The position numbers and the translations under genes are program-made. Below, in pieces: positions 50,725-58,652 of a stretch of 64,000 nucleotides of DNA. The stretch's first letter is position 1, and each line of letters opens with the position of its first letter. The notes beneath the pieces are model-generated. The model did not search any database, was not told the origin of the DNA, and saw nothing but the letters and a program-made list of their open reading frames with translations. The DNA is from Gluconobacter sp. P1C6_b (lineage in GTDB: Bacteria > Pseudomonadota > Alphaproteobacteria > Acetobacterales > Acetobacteraceae): the NCBI RefSeq assembly GCF_018811945.1, contig NZ_JACRVU010000003.1, positions 124,001-188,000 of the forward strand, in the 5' to 3' direction.

Positions 50725-51030
50725 TGGTGTCCGCGAGAGGATTCGAACCTCCGGCCCCAGGATTCATACCACTTCGGTTTTCACCGCCATGCCCGGAGGC
50801 ATGTTCGTGGTCTGGACTGTCTCTTCACCATGGCCTGAAAGCCAAGGTGTCGCCCGTACAGTCTCTACACCTTCTTGCCGGCACGCCGGAAAGCTTGGCT
50901 CGGGATTGGCACGATCGAGATGATCAGAGCGTTCCCCGAATTTGAGCGAATCCACCATGCGGTTTCCCATCATGGCGCCCAATTCAAAACCTTAGGAATC
51001 CTGTGCTCTATCCTGCTGAGCTACGCGGAC
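50725..51030 (-). tRNA. tRNA-Arg(CCU), interrupted by a group I intron
   Basis: Two halves on the minus strand fold together into one tRNA. The 5' exon (51030-50994, 37 nt) holds acceptor strand GTCCGCG, the D-arm and half the anticodon arm up to CAGGATTCCT. The 3' exon (50764-50725, 40 nt) starts AATCCTGGGG and includes the T-arm (GGAGG-TTCGAAT-CCTCT), acceptor strand CGCGGAC, discriminator A and an encoded CCA. Joined, they give the anticodon arm CAGGA-TTCCTAA-TCCTG with anticodon CCU, so the tRNA reads AGG. The break is after the anticodon's last base (position 36), a known group I insertion site. Without splicing there is no functional product, so it should not be called a pseudogene. Confidence 0.93.
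50765..50993 (-). ncRNA. Group I intron (IC3-like) inside tRNA-Arg(CCU)
   Basis: The 229-nt insert begins right after the U of the anticodon and ends in G, as group I introns require. It has ordered core elements: a P2 with a GGGAAAC loop, CAAATTCGGGGAA near P3, GAGCCAAGCTT in the P4/P6 region, a P6a pair CCGGC/GCCGG, AAGGTGTAGAGACT with ACAGTCCAGA for P7/P3, a P8 of CACCTTGGC with GCCATGGTG, and P9 stems CATGCC/GGCATG and CGGT-GAAA-ACCG. These segments closely match the Azoarcus tRNA-Ile intron as I remember it. No ORF is present, so it has no homing endonuclease. The P1 pairing (CCU with an internal GGG) is my least certain assignment. Confidence 0.92.
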
Positions 51031-51040
51031 AAACAAGACG

Positions 51041-51069
51041 ACCGTATCTCAGTTACGGTGTCACTGCAA
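51041..51069 (-). promoter_or_regulatory. Promoter for the tRNA-Arg gene
   Basis: On the minus strand TTGCAG (51064-51069) is followed after 17 bases by TACGGT (51041-51046), 10 bases before the mature tRNA 5' end. The spacing is right for a short 5' leader removed by RNase P. The hexamers are imperfect, so this is moderate evidence. Confidence 0.5.
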
Positions 51070-51492
51070 CCGTACCCCCGCCACATCAGGCAGCGGAAGA
51101 CGTCGGGAATTCTCCATCCAAGCCAGCACCACCCGGGAAAAACCAGGGAAACGGGAACCCGCGATGGGCATATCACTGGAGATGAAGATTACCTGCCCTG
51201 TTTATGCTATCTCAACTTTTTCTGGTTAGTCTTTTAAGCGAGGCTTCTGCTACGGCCTTGCATGACACCTCTTTTCCATCAAAAAGGTGATCTGTTTTTC
51301 TGGTAGTACCAAATCCTGAGTAGGATAGAGCGCGTTCGCAGCTGGCATCCTACACAATACCTCTTTGCGGGGTTTTGCAGGTTTGACTGGGTTGAGAATT
51401 GCCATGATCTGCGTTGCTGACAACGATTTACTAAAACAGTCTGGAATTTCCCTGTCTTTCGGCATGAGATCCTGATCGTGGAGGCGGCGAAG
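51070..51492. other. Intergenic region, AT-richer, no gene seen
   Basis: About 420 bases between the tRNA promoter and the SARP-like regulator. Base composition is more AT-rich than the coding regions. A 71-codon minus-strand frame at 51250-51465 lacks a family match or ribosome-binding site, and I do not call it. The promoter of the regulator should lie here, but none is clear. Confidence 0.5.
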
Positions 51493-53601
51493 ATGGTGGA
51501 CAGTTCATCCCGTCATATCCGCGAAACCGATCCCACCCTTCTGCGCGTGCGACTGATCGGGCAGATGGAAGCAAGAACCCTCACGGGCGAAAGCGTGCTT
51601 CCGATCGGGGGCAAGACACGGGCGCTTCTGGCTATTCTGGCTCTTTCTGACCGGAAACCTGTCCTGCGATCCCGGCTGGCGGAACTGCTGTGGAGCCAGC
51701 GACCTGAAGAAATGGCACGCGCGTCCCTGCGACAGGAAATCCATCGCCTCCTGGATGCGCTAAGTCCGCTGGGCGTGGACGTCATCGATGTTCAGCGGCA
51801 CTCGCTAGCCCTAAAGCCGGCTCTCACTTCGGTGGACGCCGAGAGACTGCTTACAGTCAGTGTCCGAACGATCGACAGCGTGACCCTGCCTGACGAACCG
51901 CTGCTCGGCGAACTGGCAGGTGTGGATCCGGCGCTGGACGAATGGCTTGTCCAGCAAAGGGAGCGCCTCTCAACACATCTCCAGCAGGTTTATGAAAGTG
52001 CCGTCCGGGAATTGACCGACCCGGATCAGGTCGAAGACGTGGCCGAGCGTCTGTTGAAGTTTGACGGCCTGAACGAGGTTGCTTGGCGGGCCAGGGTTCA
52101 GATGGCCCTGCATCGGGGTGACAAGGGTCGGGCAGCCGCACTCGCTGACCAGATGGCACATCTTTTCGGAGATGCCGAAGGACATACCCTTACTCCGGCC
52201 ACACAGGCGCTGATCAGGAGTATTCCGACTGAAAGCAGCGGCAGGGATCTGGTTCAGGACCTGTCCCAGGCACCACTGGCTGCGGGAACTTCTGAAGCAT
52301 CTTTCACAGCGCCAGTACTGCGCCCGGATCCGATGCTTGCCCTGCCGCTTCATTACGCGTCACAACATCCGGCTGCGGCAGAACCGCGGAAGATCTCACT
52401 GGTTTTTCTAATCCCGTCGTCCACGGATAAAACGCTTGCCGAACAGGGCCAGCGCCTGCGGGATCAGCTGGAACTCCTGTTCGTCAACATGGGGACTTTC
52501 GACATCCTTGCACTCCCCGAAGCATCCCTGCCCGACCCTGTGAGCGCGGCTGCGGCTTATCGGGCCTGGGGCATGGACTACATCATTTCCGCCAATCTGC
52601 GGGCAGGCCCTGAGGGGGCTGAAAACCGGCTAATCCTCCGAGTTCTGGACGCCCGACGCGGGGGAGTCATCATCTGGGGAACGCATTACGATTTCCCGCG
52701 TTCCGGGGCGGATACGGCAAAAAACAGCCTTCTGGCGCCTGCGCAGGCGATGCAGTGGAGCATCTTCGTCACCGAAGCCCGGCGCATTGCAGCTCGACCA
52801 GATACAGAGCTTTCCACACTGGGAATGGCGCTACGAGCTTTCATGCTGCTCCTGCGACATGATTCTTCGCTTTTCGATCGAATTGGATTTCTGCTGGAAC
52901 GCGCCGACGAGCTGGACGGAGCCGACGGTGCGATTGCGCTCATTGATGCCCTGCACTGCTATATCCACTTCCTGAATGAATGGCGTCCTGAAACCGAGGC
53001 TGTTTTTGCCCGAGGTCTTCGCAGCGTTCGAGCCGCCATTTCGCTGATGCCGGATCTGCATGCAGTCGAAGTTCTTCTCGCCGCCTATCTGATGCACGAG
53101 CCTGCCATGCACAGTACGGCTCTCTCGGTTGCCCAGTCCGCGGCCGAGGGAATCTTGCAGATCGAGGGACATCACAAGGATTCTCCTGATCTTCTGATGG
53201 CAGAGATTGTCCTGGCTCTGCTGGGCGGGAAGATGAAGGCGGCAGCGGGAAAGGTGAAGCTGCTACTGAAAAACGGGTATCGCTCACAGTTGCTTGAACT
53301 CCTGCGTCCGGTTTTCATGATGGTCCTGCTACTGGGGGAAGACTATCAGGAAGTAATCTCGATGGGTCGGTTGATGTCCGGTCTTTATCCGTCCTGCCCG
53401 AGTTCGCTGGTTTATTATCTCATCGCCCTGGTTGAAGTGGGTGACTGCGCCGAAGAGATGCATCAGGTCTGTCGCCACCTTCTTCGTCTGGTGCCGGATC
53501 TGACCATTTCCAAAGCTGTCAGTCGGTTTCCTTGCGCGGGGAAGACACGACTGACGAGGCTGGCTGCAGCATTGGGCAAGGCTGGGGTGCCTGAAGGATA
53601 A
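51493..53601 (+). CDS. SARP-like transcriptional regulator with BTAD domain
   Basis: The 702-residue protein starts with an OmpR-type DNA-binding domain (about 20-95: LIGQMEARTLTGESVLPIGG, LLWSQRPEEMARASLRQEIH). The bacterial transcriptional activation domain follows (about 135-225: LAGVDPALDEWLVQQRERLS, LLKFDGLNEVAWRARVQMAL), then a middle region resembling the TolB-like fold found after such domains (EPRKISLVFLIPSSTDK, AYRAWGMDYIISANL), and a helical C-terminal half. SARP/BTAD proteins activate neighbouring genes, mostly known from Actinobacteria. No regulatory target is evident here. GGAGG eight bases upstream favours this ATG over a GTG at 51478. It is flanked by the intron-bearing tRNA. 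Confidence 0.8.
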   Translation: MVDSSSRHIRETDPTLLRVRLIGQMEARTLTGESVLPIGGKTRALLAILALSDRKPVLRSRLAELLWSQRPEEMARASLRQEIHRLLDALSPLGVDVIDVQRHSLALKPALTSVDAERLLTVSVRTIDSVTLPDEPLLGELAGVDPALDEWLVQQRERLSTHLQQVYESAVRELTDPDQVEDVAERLLKFDGLNEVAWRARVQMALHRGDKGRAAALADQMAHLFGDAEGHTLTPATQALIRSIPTESSGRDLVQDLSQAPLAAGTSEASFTAPVLRPDPMLALPLHYASQHPAAAEPRKISLVFLIPSSTDKTLAEQGQRLRDQLELLFVNMGTFDILALPEASLPDPVSAAAAYRAWGMDYIISANLRAGPEGAENRLILRVLDARRGGVIIWGTHYDFPRSGADTAKNSLLAPAQAMQWSIFVTEARRIAARPDTELSTLGMALRAFMLLLRHDSSLFDRIGFLLERADELDGADGAIALIDALHCYIHFLNEWRPETEAVFARGLRSVRAAISLMPDLHAVEVLLAAYLMHEPAMHSTALSVAQSAAEGILQIEGHHKDSPDLLMAEIVLALLGGKMKAAAGKVKLLLKNGYRSQLLELLRPVFMMVLLLGEDYQEVISMGRLMSGLYPSCPSSLVYYLIALVEVGDCAEEMHQVCRHLLRLVPDLTISKAVSRFPCAGKTRLTRLAAALGKAGVPEG

Positions 53602-53618
53602 GAACATCTTCCTTCAGG
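53590..53618. other. Stem-loop over the SARP-like stop codon
   Basis: CCTGAAGGA (53590-53598) and TCCTTCAGG (53610-53618) form a perfect 9-bp stem with an 11-base loop that includes the TAA stop. No T-run follows. It may mark the 3' end of this transcript before the next gene 119 bases on. Confidence 0.45.
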
Positions 53619-53736
53619 TGCTTGGCCTCGTGCCGCCGGCACGATATGAACACTCAAACAGAAGTTGCCGGCTGCAGGCCTCGCCAGTCTGCATCCTTGC
53701 TTGTGACCGGCCCTGGCGCGGCCCGCAGGACCACAC

Positions 53737-54255
53737 ATGATGTCTCGCATCCAGTTGACCGTTCTTCGCCCCCTTCACCGACCGACAACCCGGCTTGCCC
53801 TGGGATTTCTGGCACTCGGCGCTCTTGCCGCCTGTGGCAGCGGGCGTGACCCCAGCACCCTGACCGCGCCCCGCAATCATCTTCTTGGAGTGGATCGCGG
53901 TGCCGAAGGTGGCGCTGACGAGCTTCGCGGAGGTGTGAACGCATATCTGTGGCGTGGAGCGATCGACACCCTGTCCTTCATGCCGCTGGCATCTGCCGAT
54001 GCCGTGGGCGGTGTCATCCTGACCGACTGGTATCAGCCGTCCGCCAGCCAGAACGAGCGGTTCAAGATTGCAGCCTATGTGCTGGACCGTCGCCTGCGTT
54101 CGGACGCCCTGCGGGTTTCCGTGTTCCGTCAGGTTCTGCAGGACGGGCAGTGGGAAGACACCCCCGTTTCCGCCACCACCACTTCCGATATCACCACCCG
54201 TATCCTGACGCGTGCACGTCAGTTGCGTGCCGAAAATGGCGAGCGGGACAACTGA
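53737..54255 (+). CDS. DUF3576 family lipoprotein
   Basis: The 172-residue precursor has a lipoprotein signal ending LAAC (Cys33). The mature part contains [40 protein letters not shown] and [20 protein letters not shown], the conserved blocks of DUF3576, an alphaproteobacterial envelope lipoprotein family without a settled function. It stands immediately before leuS (7-base gap) and with lptE nearby. This placement in an outer-membrane-biogenesis cluster is common in Alphaproteobacteria, as far as I recall. Confidence 0.88.
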   Translation: MMSRIQLTVLRPLHRPTTRLALGFLALGALAACGSGRDPSTLTAPRNHLLGVDRGAEGGADELRGGVNAYLWRGAIDTLSFMPLASADAVGGVILTDWYQPSASQNERFKIAAYVLDRRLRSDALRVSVFRQVLQDGQWEDTPVSATTTSDITTRILTRARQLRAENGERDN

Positions 54256-54262
54256 GTCAGAC

Positions 54263-56860
54263 ATGAGCGATACCACAGCCCCCGCATTCGATTTCCAGAA
54301 CCGCGAACCGTTCTGGCAGAACGAATGGAAGCGGCGGAATACCTTTGCGGTCCCGGATGTTCCCCCGGCCGATCGTCCGAAATATTATGTGCTGGAGATG
54401 TTCCCGTACCCATCGGGACAGCTTCATGTCGGACATGTCCGAAACTACACGCTCGGGGATGTGGTCGCGCGTTACAAGCGGGCCCGTGGGTTCGCTGTCA
54501 TGCATCCTATGGGATGGGACGCGTTCGGTCTGCCGGCGGAAAATGCCGCCCGTGAACGCAATGTTCATCCTGGCAAGTGGACAATGGACAACATTGCCAC
54601 CATGCGGGGTACGCTGCAGCGTCTGGGTTTCTCGCTGGACTGGGACCGTGAAATCGCGACCTGCCTGCCGGAATATTACGGCAAGCAGCAGAAGCTGTTC
54701 ACCGACATGCTGGCCGCCGGTCTAGTCGAGCGGCGTGACTCTCTGGTCAACTGGGATCCGGTCGACGAGACGGTTCTTGCGAACGAGCAGGTCGTGGACG
54801 GGCGCGGCTGGCGCTCGGGAGCGCTGATCGAGAAGAAGAAGCTCTCCCAGTGGTTCCTGAAAATCACGAAATTCGCTCAGCCCCTGCTCGATGATCTGAA
54901 GACGCTTGATCGCTGGCCCGAACGCGTCCGGACCATGCAGGAGCGCTGGATCGGCCGTTCGGAAGGTGCGCGAGTCCGCTTTGCGCTGTATCAGCCGCCC
55001 GCAGGTTATGACGAGGATCTCGATAGCGTCGAAGTCTTTACAACGCGTCCCGACACCCTGTTTGGTCTGAGCTTCATCGGAATTTCGGCGGAACATCCGC
55101 TGGCCCGCAAGGTTGCGGAAAGCAACCCGCAGGCCGCTACCTTCATTGAAGAATGTCGCCGTCTCGGGACGTCCGAGGAAGTGATCGAAGCTGCCGAGAA
55201 ACGCGGGTTCGACACGGGCCTGCGGGTAGCCAATCCGCTTGATCCCGAAAAGACGGCACCTGTCTGGATCGCCAATTTCGTCCTGATGGATTACGGCACC
55301 GGCGCTGTTTTCGGCTGCCCGTGTGGCGATCAGCGCGATCTCGACTTTGCCCGCAAATACGACCTGCCGGTACCGCAGGTTCTTCTGCCCCCGGGGCAGG
55401 ATGCCGAGACCTTTGTCCTGGGCAAAAAAGCGGTTTCGGGCGAGGCGACCCTGTTCAATTCGGGTTTCCTGGATGGGCTGGCCCCTGCTGCGGCGCGGAC
55501 GAAAGTCATTGAGCGTCTTGAAGGTCTGGGGGCAGGCAAGGGTGTCGTGAACTGGCGCCTGCGCGACTGGGGCATTTCCCGGCAGCGCTACTGGGGCTGC
55601 CCCATTCCCATCATTCATTGCGACACCTGCGGTCCGGTTCCGGTGCCGGATGAGCAGCTTCCCGTCATCCTGCCGGAAGACGTGACATTTGACCGTCCCG
55701 GTAATCCGCTCGATCACCATCCGACCTGGAAGCACGTCAACTGCCCGCATTGCGGCAAGCCTGCGGTTCGCGAGACCGATACGTTCGATACGTTCGTTGA
55801 CAGTTCCTGGTACTTCGCCCGCTTCACCAGCCCGCATGCCGAGACCCCGACGGTTCCGGCCGCTGCCAATGGCTGGCTTCCGGTCGACCAGTATATTGGT
55901 GGCATCGAGCATGCGATCCTGCATCTGCTCTATGCGCGTTTCTTCACTCGCGCGATGCATGAAACCGGGCATCTGGATGTGGACGAGCCGTTTGCCGGCC
56001 TCTTCACCCAGGGCATGGTGACGCATGAGAGCTACCGCGATGAGAGTGGCTGGCTGTATCCCGAAGAGGTCGAACGGCAGGGCGATCAGGTCGTGCGCCG
56101 TGAGACGGGAACACCGGTTCAGATCGGCCGCTCGGAAAAGATGTCCAAGTCCAAGCGCAACACGGTGTCTCCGGTCGACATCATCGAGCGTTATGGCGCG
56201 GATACGGCCCGCTGGTTCGTTCTCTCCGACAGCCCGCCCGAGAGAGACATGGAATGGACGGCCGCAGGTGTTGCCGCTGCTGCCCGCTTTGGCCAGAGAC
56301 TGCATCGTCTCGTGGCCTCCGTGGCAGCACGGGATGCAGCCGACAGTGCGCATGGTGCGGCGGGGGATGACCTGCGTCGGGTCACGCACCGGACCATTGC
56401 CGCCGTCGGTGAAGCCCTTGAAGCCTTTACGCCGAATGTTGCCGTGGCCCGTCTGCATGAGTTGACCTCGGCTCTGGCGGAGGCCGAACGCATCGAAGGC
56501 GCCGGCATTGCCGCTGCGCGCCGTGAGGCAGCACGCGTGCTGTGCCTGCTGACCGCTCCGATGATGCCCCATCTTGCGGAAGACATGATGGCGGTTCTGG
56601 AGCCGGGCAGTGCGCTGGTTGTGGAGCGTCCCTGGCCGGAAGCCGAAGAAAAATGGCTGGCCGTGCAGAGCGTGACGATCGGTGTGCAGATCCTTGGCAA
56701 GCTGCGCGGAACCATTGAGGTTCCGCCCGATGCGCCGAAAGAAGACGTGCTGGCCGCAGCGAAGAGCGAGCCGAACGTGGCCCGTCTGCTTGAAGGAAAA
56801 CGGCTGGTGAAGGAAATCCATGTTCCGAACCGGATCGTCAATTTTGTGGTGGCGGGCTGA
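54263..56860 (+). CDS. leuS: Leucyl-tRNA synthetase
   Basis: This 865-residue class I synthetase charges tRNA-Leu. It has the HIGH-type motif [18 protein letters not shown] near residue 45, the editing domain with [12 protein letters not shown] and [20 protein letters not shown], the zinc-like [10 protein letters not shown] and [18 protein letters not shown] clusters, [14 protein letters not shown] (KMSKS loop), and the C-terminal tRNA-binding part. The ATG at 54263 gives the usual start. The frame is open 17 codons upstream inside the DUF3576 gene. Its stop overlaps the lptE start. Confidence 0.98.
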   Translation: MSDTTAPAFDFQNREPFWQNEWKRRNTFAVPDVPPADRPKYYVLEMFPYPSGQLHVGHVRNYTLGDVVARYKRARGFAVMHPMGWDAFGLPAENAARERNVHPGKWTMDNIATMRGTLQRLGFSLDWDREIATCLPEYYGKQQKLFTDMLAAGLVERRDSLVNWDPVDETVLANEQVVDGRGWRSGALIEKKKLSQWFLKITKFAQPLLDDLKTLDRWPERVRTMQERWIGRSEGARVRFALYQPPAGYDEDLDSVEVFTTRPDTLFGLSFIGISAEHPLARKVAESNPQAATFIEECRRLGTSEEVIEAAEKRGFDTGLRVANPLDPEKTAPVWIANFVLMDYGTGAVFGCPCGDQRDLDFARKYDLPVPQVLLPPGQDAETFVLGKKAVSGEATLFNSGFLDGLAPAAARTKVIERLEGLGAGKGVVNWRLRDWGISRQRYWGCPIPIIHCDTCGPVPVPDEQLPVILPEDVTFDRPGNPLDHHPTWKHVNCPHCGKPAVRETDTFDTFVDSSWYFARFTSPHAETPTVPAAANGWLPVDQYIGGIEHAILHLLYARFFTRAMHETGHLDVDEPFAGLFTQGMVTHESYRDESGWLYPEEVERQGDQVVRRETGTPVQIGRSEKMSKSKRNTVSPVDIIERYGADTARWFVLSDSPPERDMEWTAAGVAAAARFGQRLHRLVASVAARDAADSAHGAAGDDLRRVTHRTIAAVGEALEAFTPNVAVARLHELTSALAEAERIEGAGIAAARREAARVLCLLTAPMMPHLAEDMMAVLEPGSALVVERPWPEAEEKWLAVQSVTIGVQILGKLRGTIEVPPDAPKEDVLAAAKSEPNVARLLEGKRLVKEIHVPNRIVNFVVAG

Positions 56861-57531
56861 TGTCTGACCGGCGCGGCGCCTTTCTGCTCACGGCTTTCCT
56901 TCTGCTCGGGGGATGTGGTTTTTCCCCCCTCTATGGAAAGCTGACCCCGAAAACCGACATGTCGGAAGAGTTGGCACAGATTTATGTGGACAACATTCCG
57001 GGGCGTTACGGCCAGGAACTCCGTCTGGCCCTGCAGAAAAACCTGGCCGGCGCCGGGCCGGAAGATCCTCATAAATACATGCTGAAAGTCTCTTCCGGCA
57101 TGAATGAGGAAGCGGTCGACATCCATCAGGACAATACGTCCGGCCGCACCCGGAGCACGGGTTCGGCGCACTGGATGCTCATCACGGTCGAGCAGAATCC
57201 GCGCCTGCTGGCGCAGGGGGATGCCACGACGCTGGATGGTTTCAACACCACGTTCGAGCAGTATTTCGCCCAGACCCTGAATGATGAAACGCTTCAGGCG
57301 CGCGTCTCGGATACGCTGGCGCAGACCATGACGCAGCAGATCGCGATCTGGTTCCGCAATCACAACATGCCCGAGAAAGCTGCACCGGATGAACTGCCAC
57401 GCTACCTGAACACGGATCGCATGCCGGATGACAACGGCAATGCAGCCACCGACCGGACGGGTGTCGATGGCTTCCCGGCTTCCGCAACAGGCCGTCTGTC
57501 CAGAAGCACGACCAGCACGTCTTCGCAGTAA
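56860..57531 (+). CDS. lptE: LPS-assembly lipoprotein LptE
   Basis: The 223-residue precursor has a lipoprotein signal ending LGGC (Cys19), then GFSPLYGKL, the usual mature start of LptE. In the body, IYVDNIPGRYGQELRLALQK and EQYFAQTLNDETLQARVSDT fit the family, with a long polar tail. LptE plugs the LptD barrel and helps insert lipopolysaccharide into the outer membrane. The start overlaps the leuS stop (TGATG), and holA follows directly. The leuS-lptE-holA order is typical of Alphaproteobacteria. Confidence 0.93.
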   Translation: MSDRRGAFLLTAFLLLGGCGFSPLYGKLTPKTDMSEELAQIYVDNIPGRYGQELRLALQKNLAGAGPEDPHKYMLKVSSGMNEEAVDIHQDNTSGRTRSTGSAHWMLITVEQNPRLLAQGDATTLDGFNTTFEQYFAQTLNDETLQARVSDTLAQTMTQQIAIWFRNHNMPEKAAPDELPRYLNTDRMPDDNGNAATDRTGVDGFPASATGRLSRSTTSTSSQ

Positions 57532-58536
57532 GTGGTGAAGATCGACGCACGAAGCATCGGACGGACACTGGCCGATGCCGGATCCTGGCGGGCCATCGTG
57601 CTTCATGGCGAAGATACGGGTCTCATTCGTGAGCGTGCCGCACAGGCGGTCAGACTGGTTGCCGGGACGACGGATGACCCCTTCCAGGTGGCGCAGCTGG
57701 ATCGGGAAACGCAGGACCGGCTCGAAGAAGAGGCCACGGCGCTTTCCCTGATCGGCGGCCGACGGGTAGTCTGGGTGCGTGAGGGTCAGGACAGCCTGGC
57801 CCCCCTGTTCAAGCGGGCGCTTGAAACCGAAACGGAAACCCTGATCGTTATCGAGGCGCCCGGGATCACGGCGCGCTCGAAGCTGCGCGCCCTTGCTGAA
57901 GCTCACAAGCAGGTCGCGTCCATCGCCTGTTATCCCGAAGAAGGACGCGCCCTCTCCCAGACCGTGACGGATGCTCTCGGTCAGGCCGGTGTGACGATCG
58001 ACCGCGATGCCCTGATCTGGCTGATGGGCGTGCTTGGCTCCGACCGCAGTGGCGTGCGCGGCGAGATCGAGAAACTTGTTCTGTATGCAGGCGAGAATGG
58101 CCGCCTCGATCTGCAGGCCGTTCAGGACTGTGTTGGCGATGCGGGCGGCAATTCCTTGGAAGACGCCGCTTTTTCCGCGCTGTGCGGAAACCGCATGATG
58201 GCCGATCAGGCGCTTGAGCGGGCTCTGGCCGATGGTGCCAACCCCGTAGCTGTGGCGCGGACCGTTCTGGGCGTTCTGGTGCGGCTCCAGAAGGTTGCGC
58301 AGGGCGTGCAGGATGGTCAGGGGCGGGCCGAGTCCATGAAGGCTCTCAGGCCACCCGTATTCTTCAAGCGGACGGCGGCTTTCAATCAGGCGCTTGACCG
58401 ATGGCCTCTCGCGGCACTGGCAGCGGCAGCCCGGGAAACGCAGGCGTTCGAACTGGCCTGCAAGCAGAGTGCTTCCCCTGATATGGCGCTGTGCAGGCGG
58501 CACATCGCCTCTCTCTGCACCGTCAGGAAAGCCTGA
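57532..58536 (+). CDS. holA: DNA polymerase III delta subunit
   Basis: The 334-residue protein has HGEDTGLIRERAAQAVRLVA, the start of the ATPase-like domain I, FQVAQLDRETQDRLEEEATA and IEAPGITARSKLRALAEAHK. DAGGNSLEDAAFSALCGNRM and VARTVLGVLVRLQKVAQG in domain III follow the HolA pattern. Delta opens the beta clamp in the clamp loader. The GTG start abuts the lptE TAA. Codon use and length look normal. Confidence 0.94.
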   Translation: MVKIDARSIGRTLADAGSWRAIVLHGEDTGLIRERAAQAVRLVAGTTDDPFQVAQLDRETQDRLEEEATALSLIGGRRVVWVREGQDSLAPLFKRALETETETLIVIEAPGITARSKLRALAEAHKQVASIACYPEEGRALSQTVTDALGQAGVTIDRDALIWLMGVLGSDRSGVRGEIEKLVLYAGENGRLDLQAVQDCVGDAGGNSLEDAAFSALCGNRMMADQALERALADGANPVAVARTVLGVLVRLQKVAQGVQDGQGRAESMKALRPPVFFKRTAAFNQALDRWPLAALAAAARETQAFELACKQSASPDMALCRRHIASLCTVRKA

Positions 58537-58652
58537 ACCGTTCCGGTCAGGAGGGATAGGGGAAATTTTCCTCTATTTCCGATCCTGCAAGCCAAATATA
58601 ACGATGCGCCCGCTATATGGCGTTCGTCTTTCGTGCGTAAGGTTTCAGGTCC

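Noticed and set aside
50725-50764. Lone tRNA 3' half as a tRNA pseudogene
   Set aside because: The matching 5' half at 50994-51030 and an intact intron core between them make a split gene the better reading.
51250-51465. 71-codon minus-strand frame before the SARP-like gene
   Set aside because: No domain, no convincing ribosome-binding site, and composition like non-coding DNA.
54722-56821. Minus-strand frame of 699 codons opposite leuS
   Set aside because: Antisense shadow. leuS has full catalytic motifs on the other strand.
56191-58503. Minus-strand frame opposite leuS, lptE and holA
   Set aside because: It crosses three real genes and has no family features.
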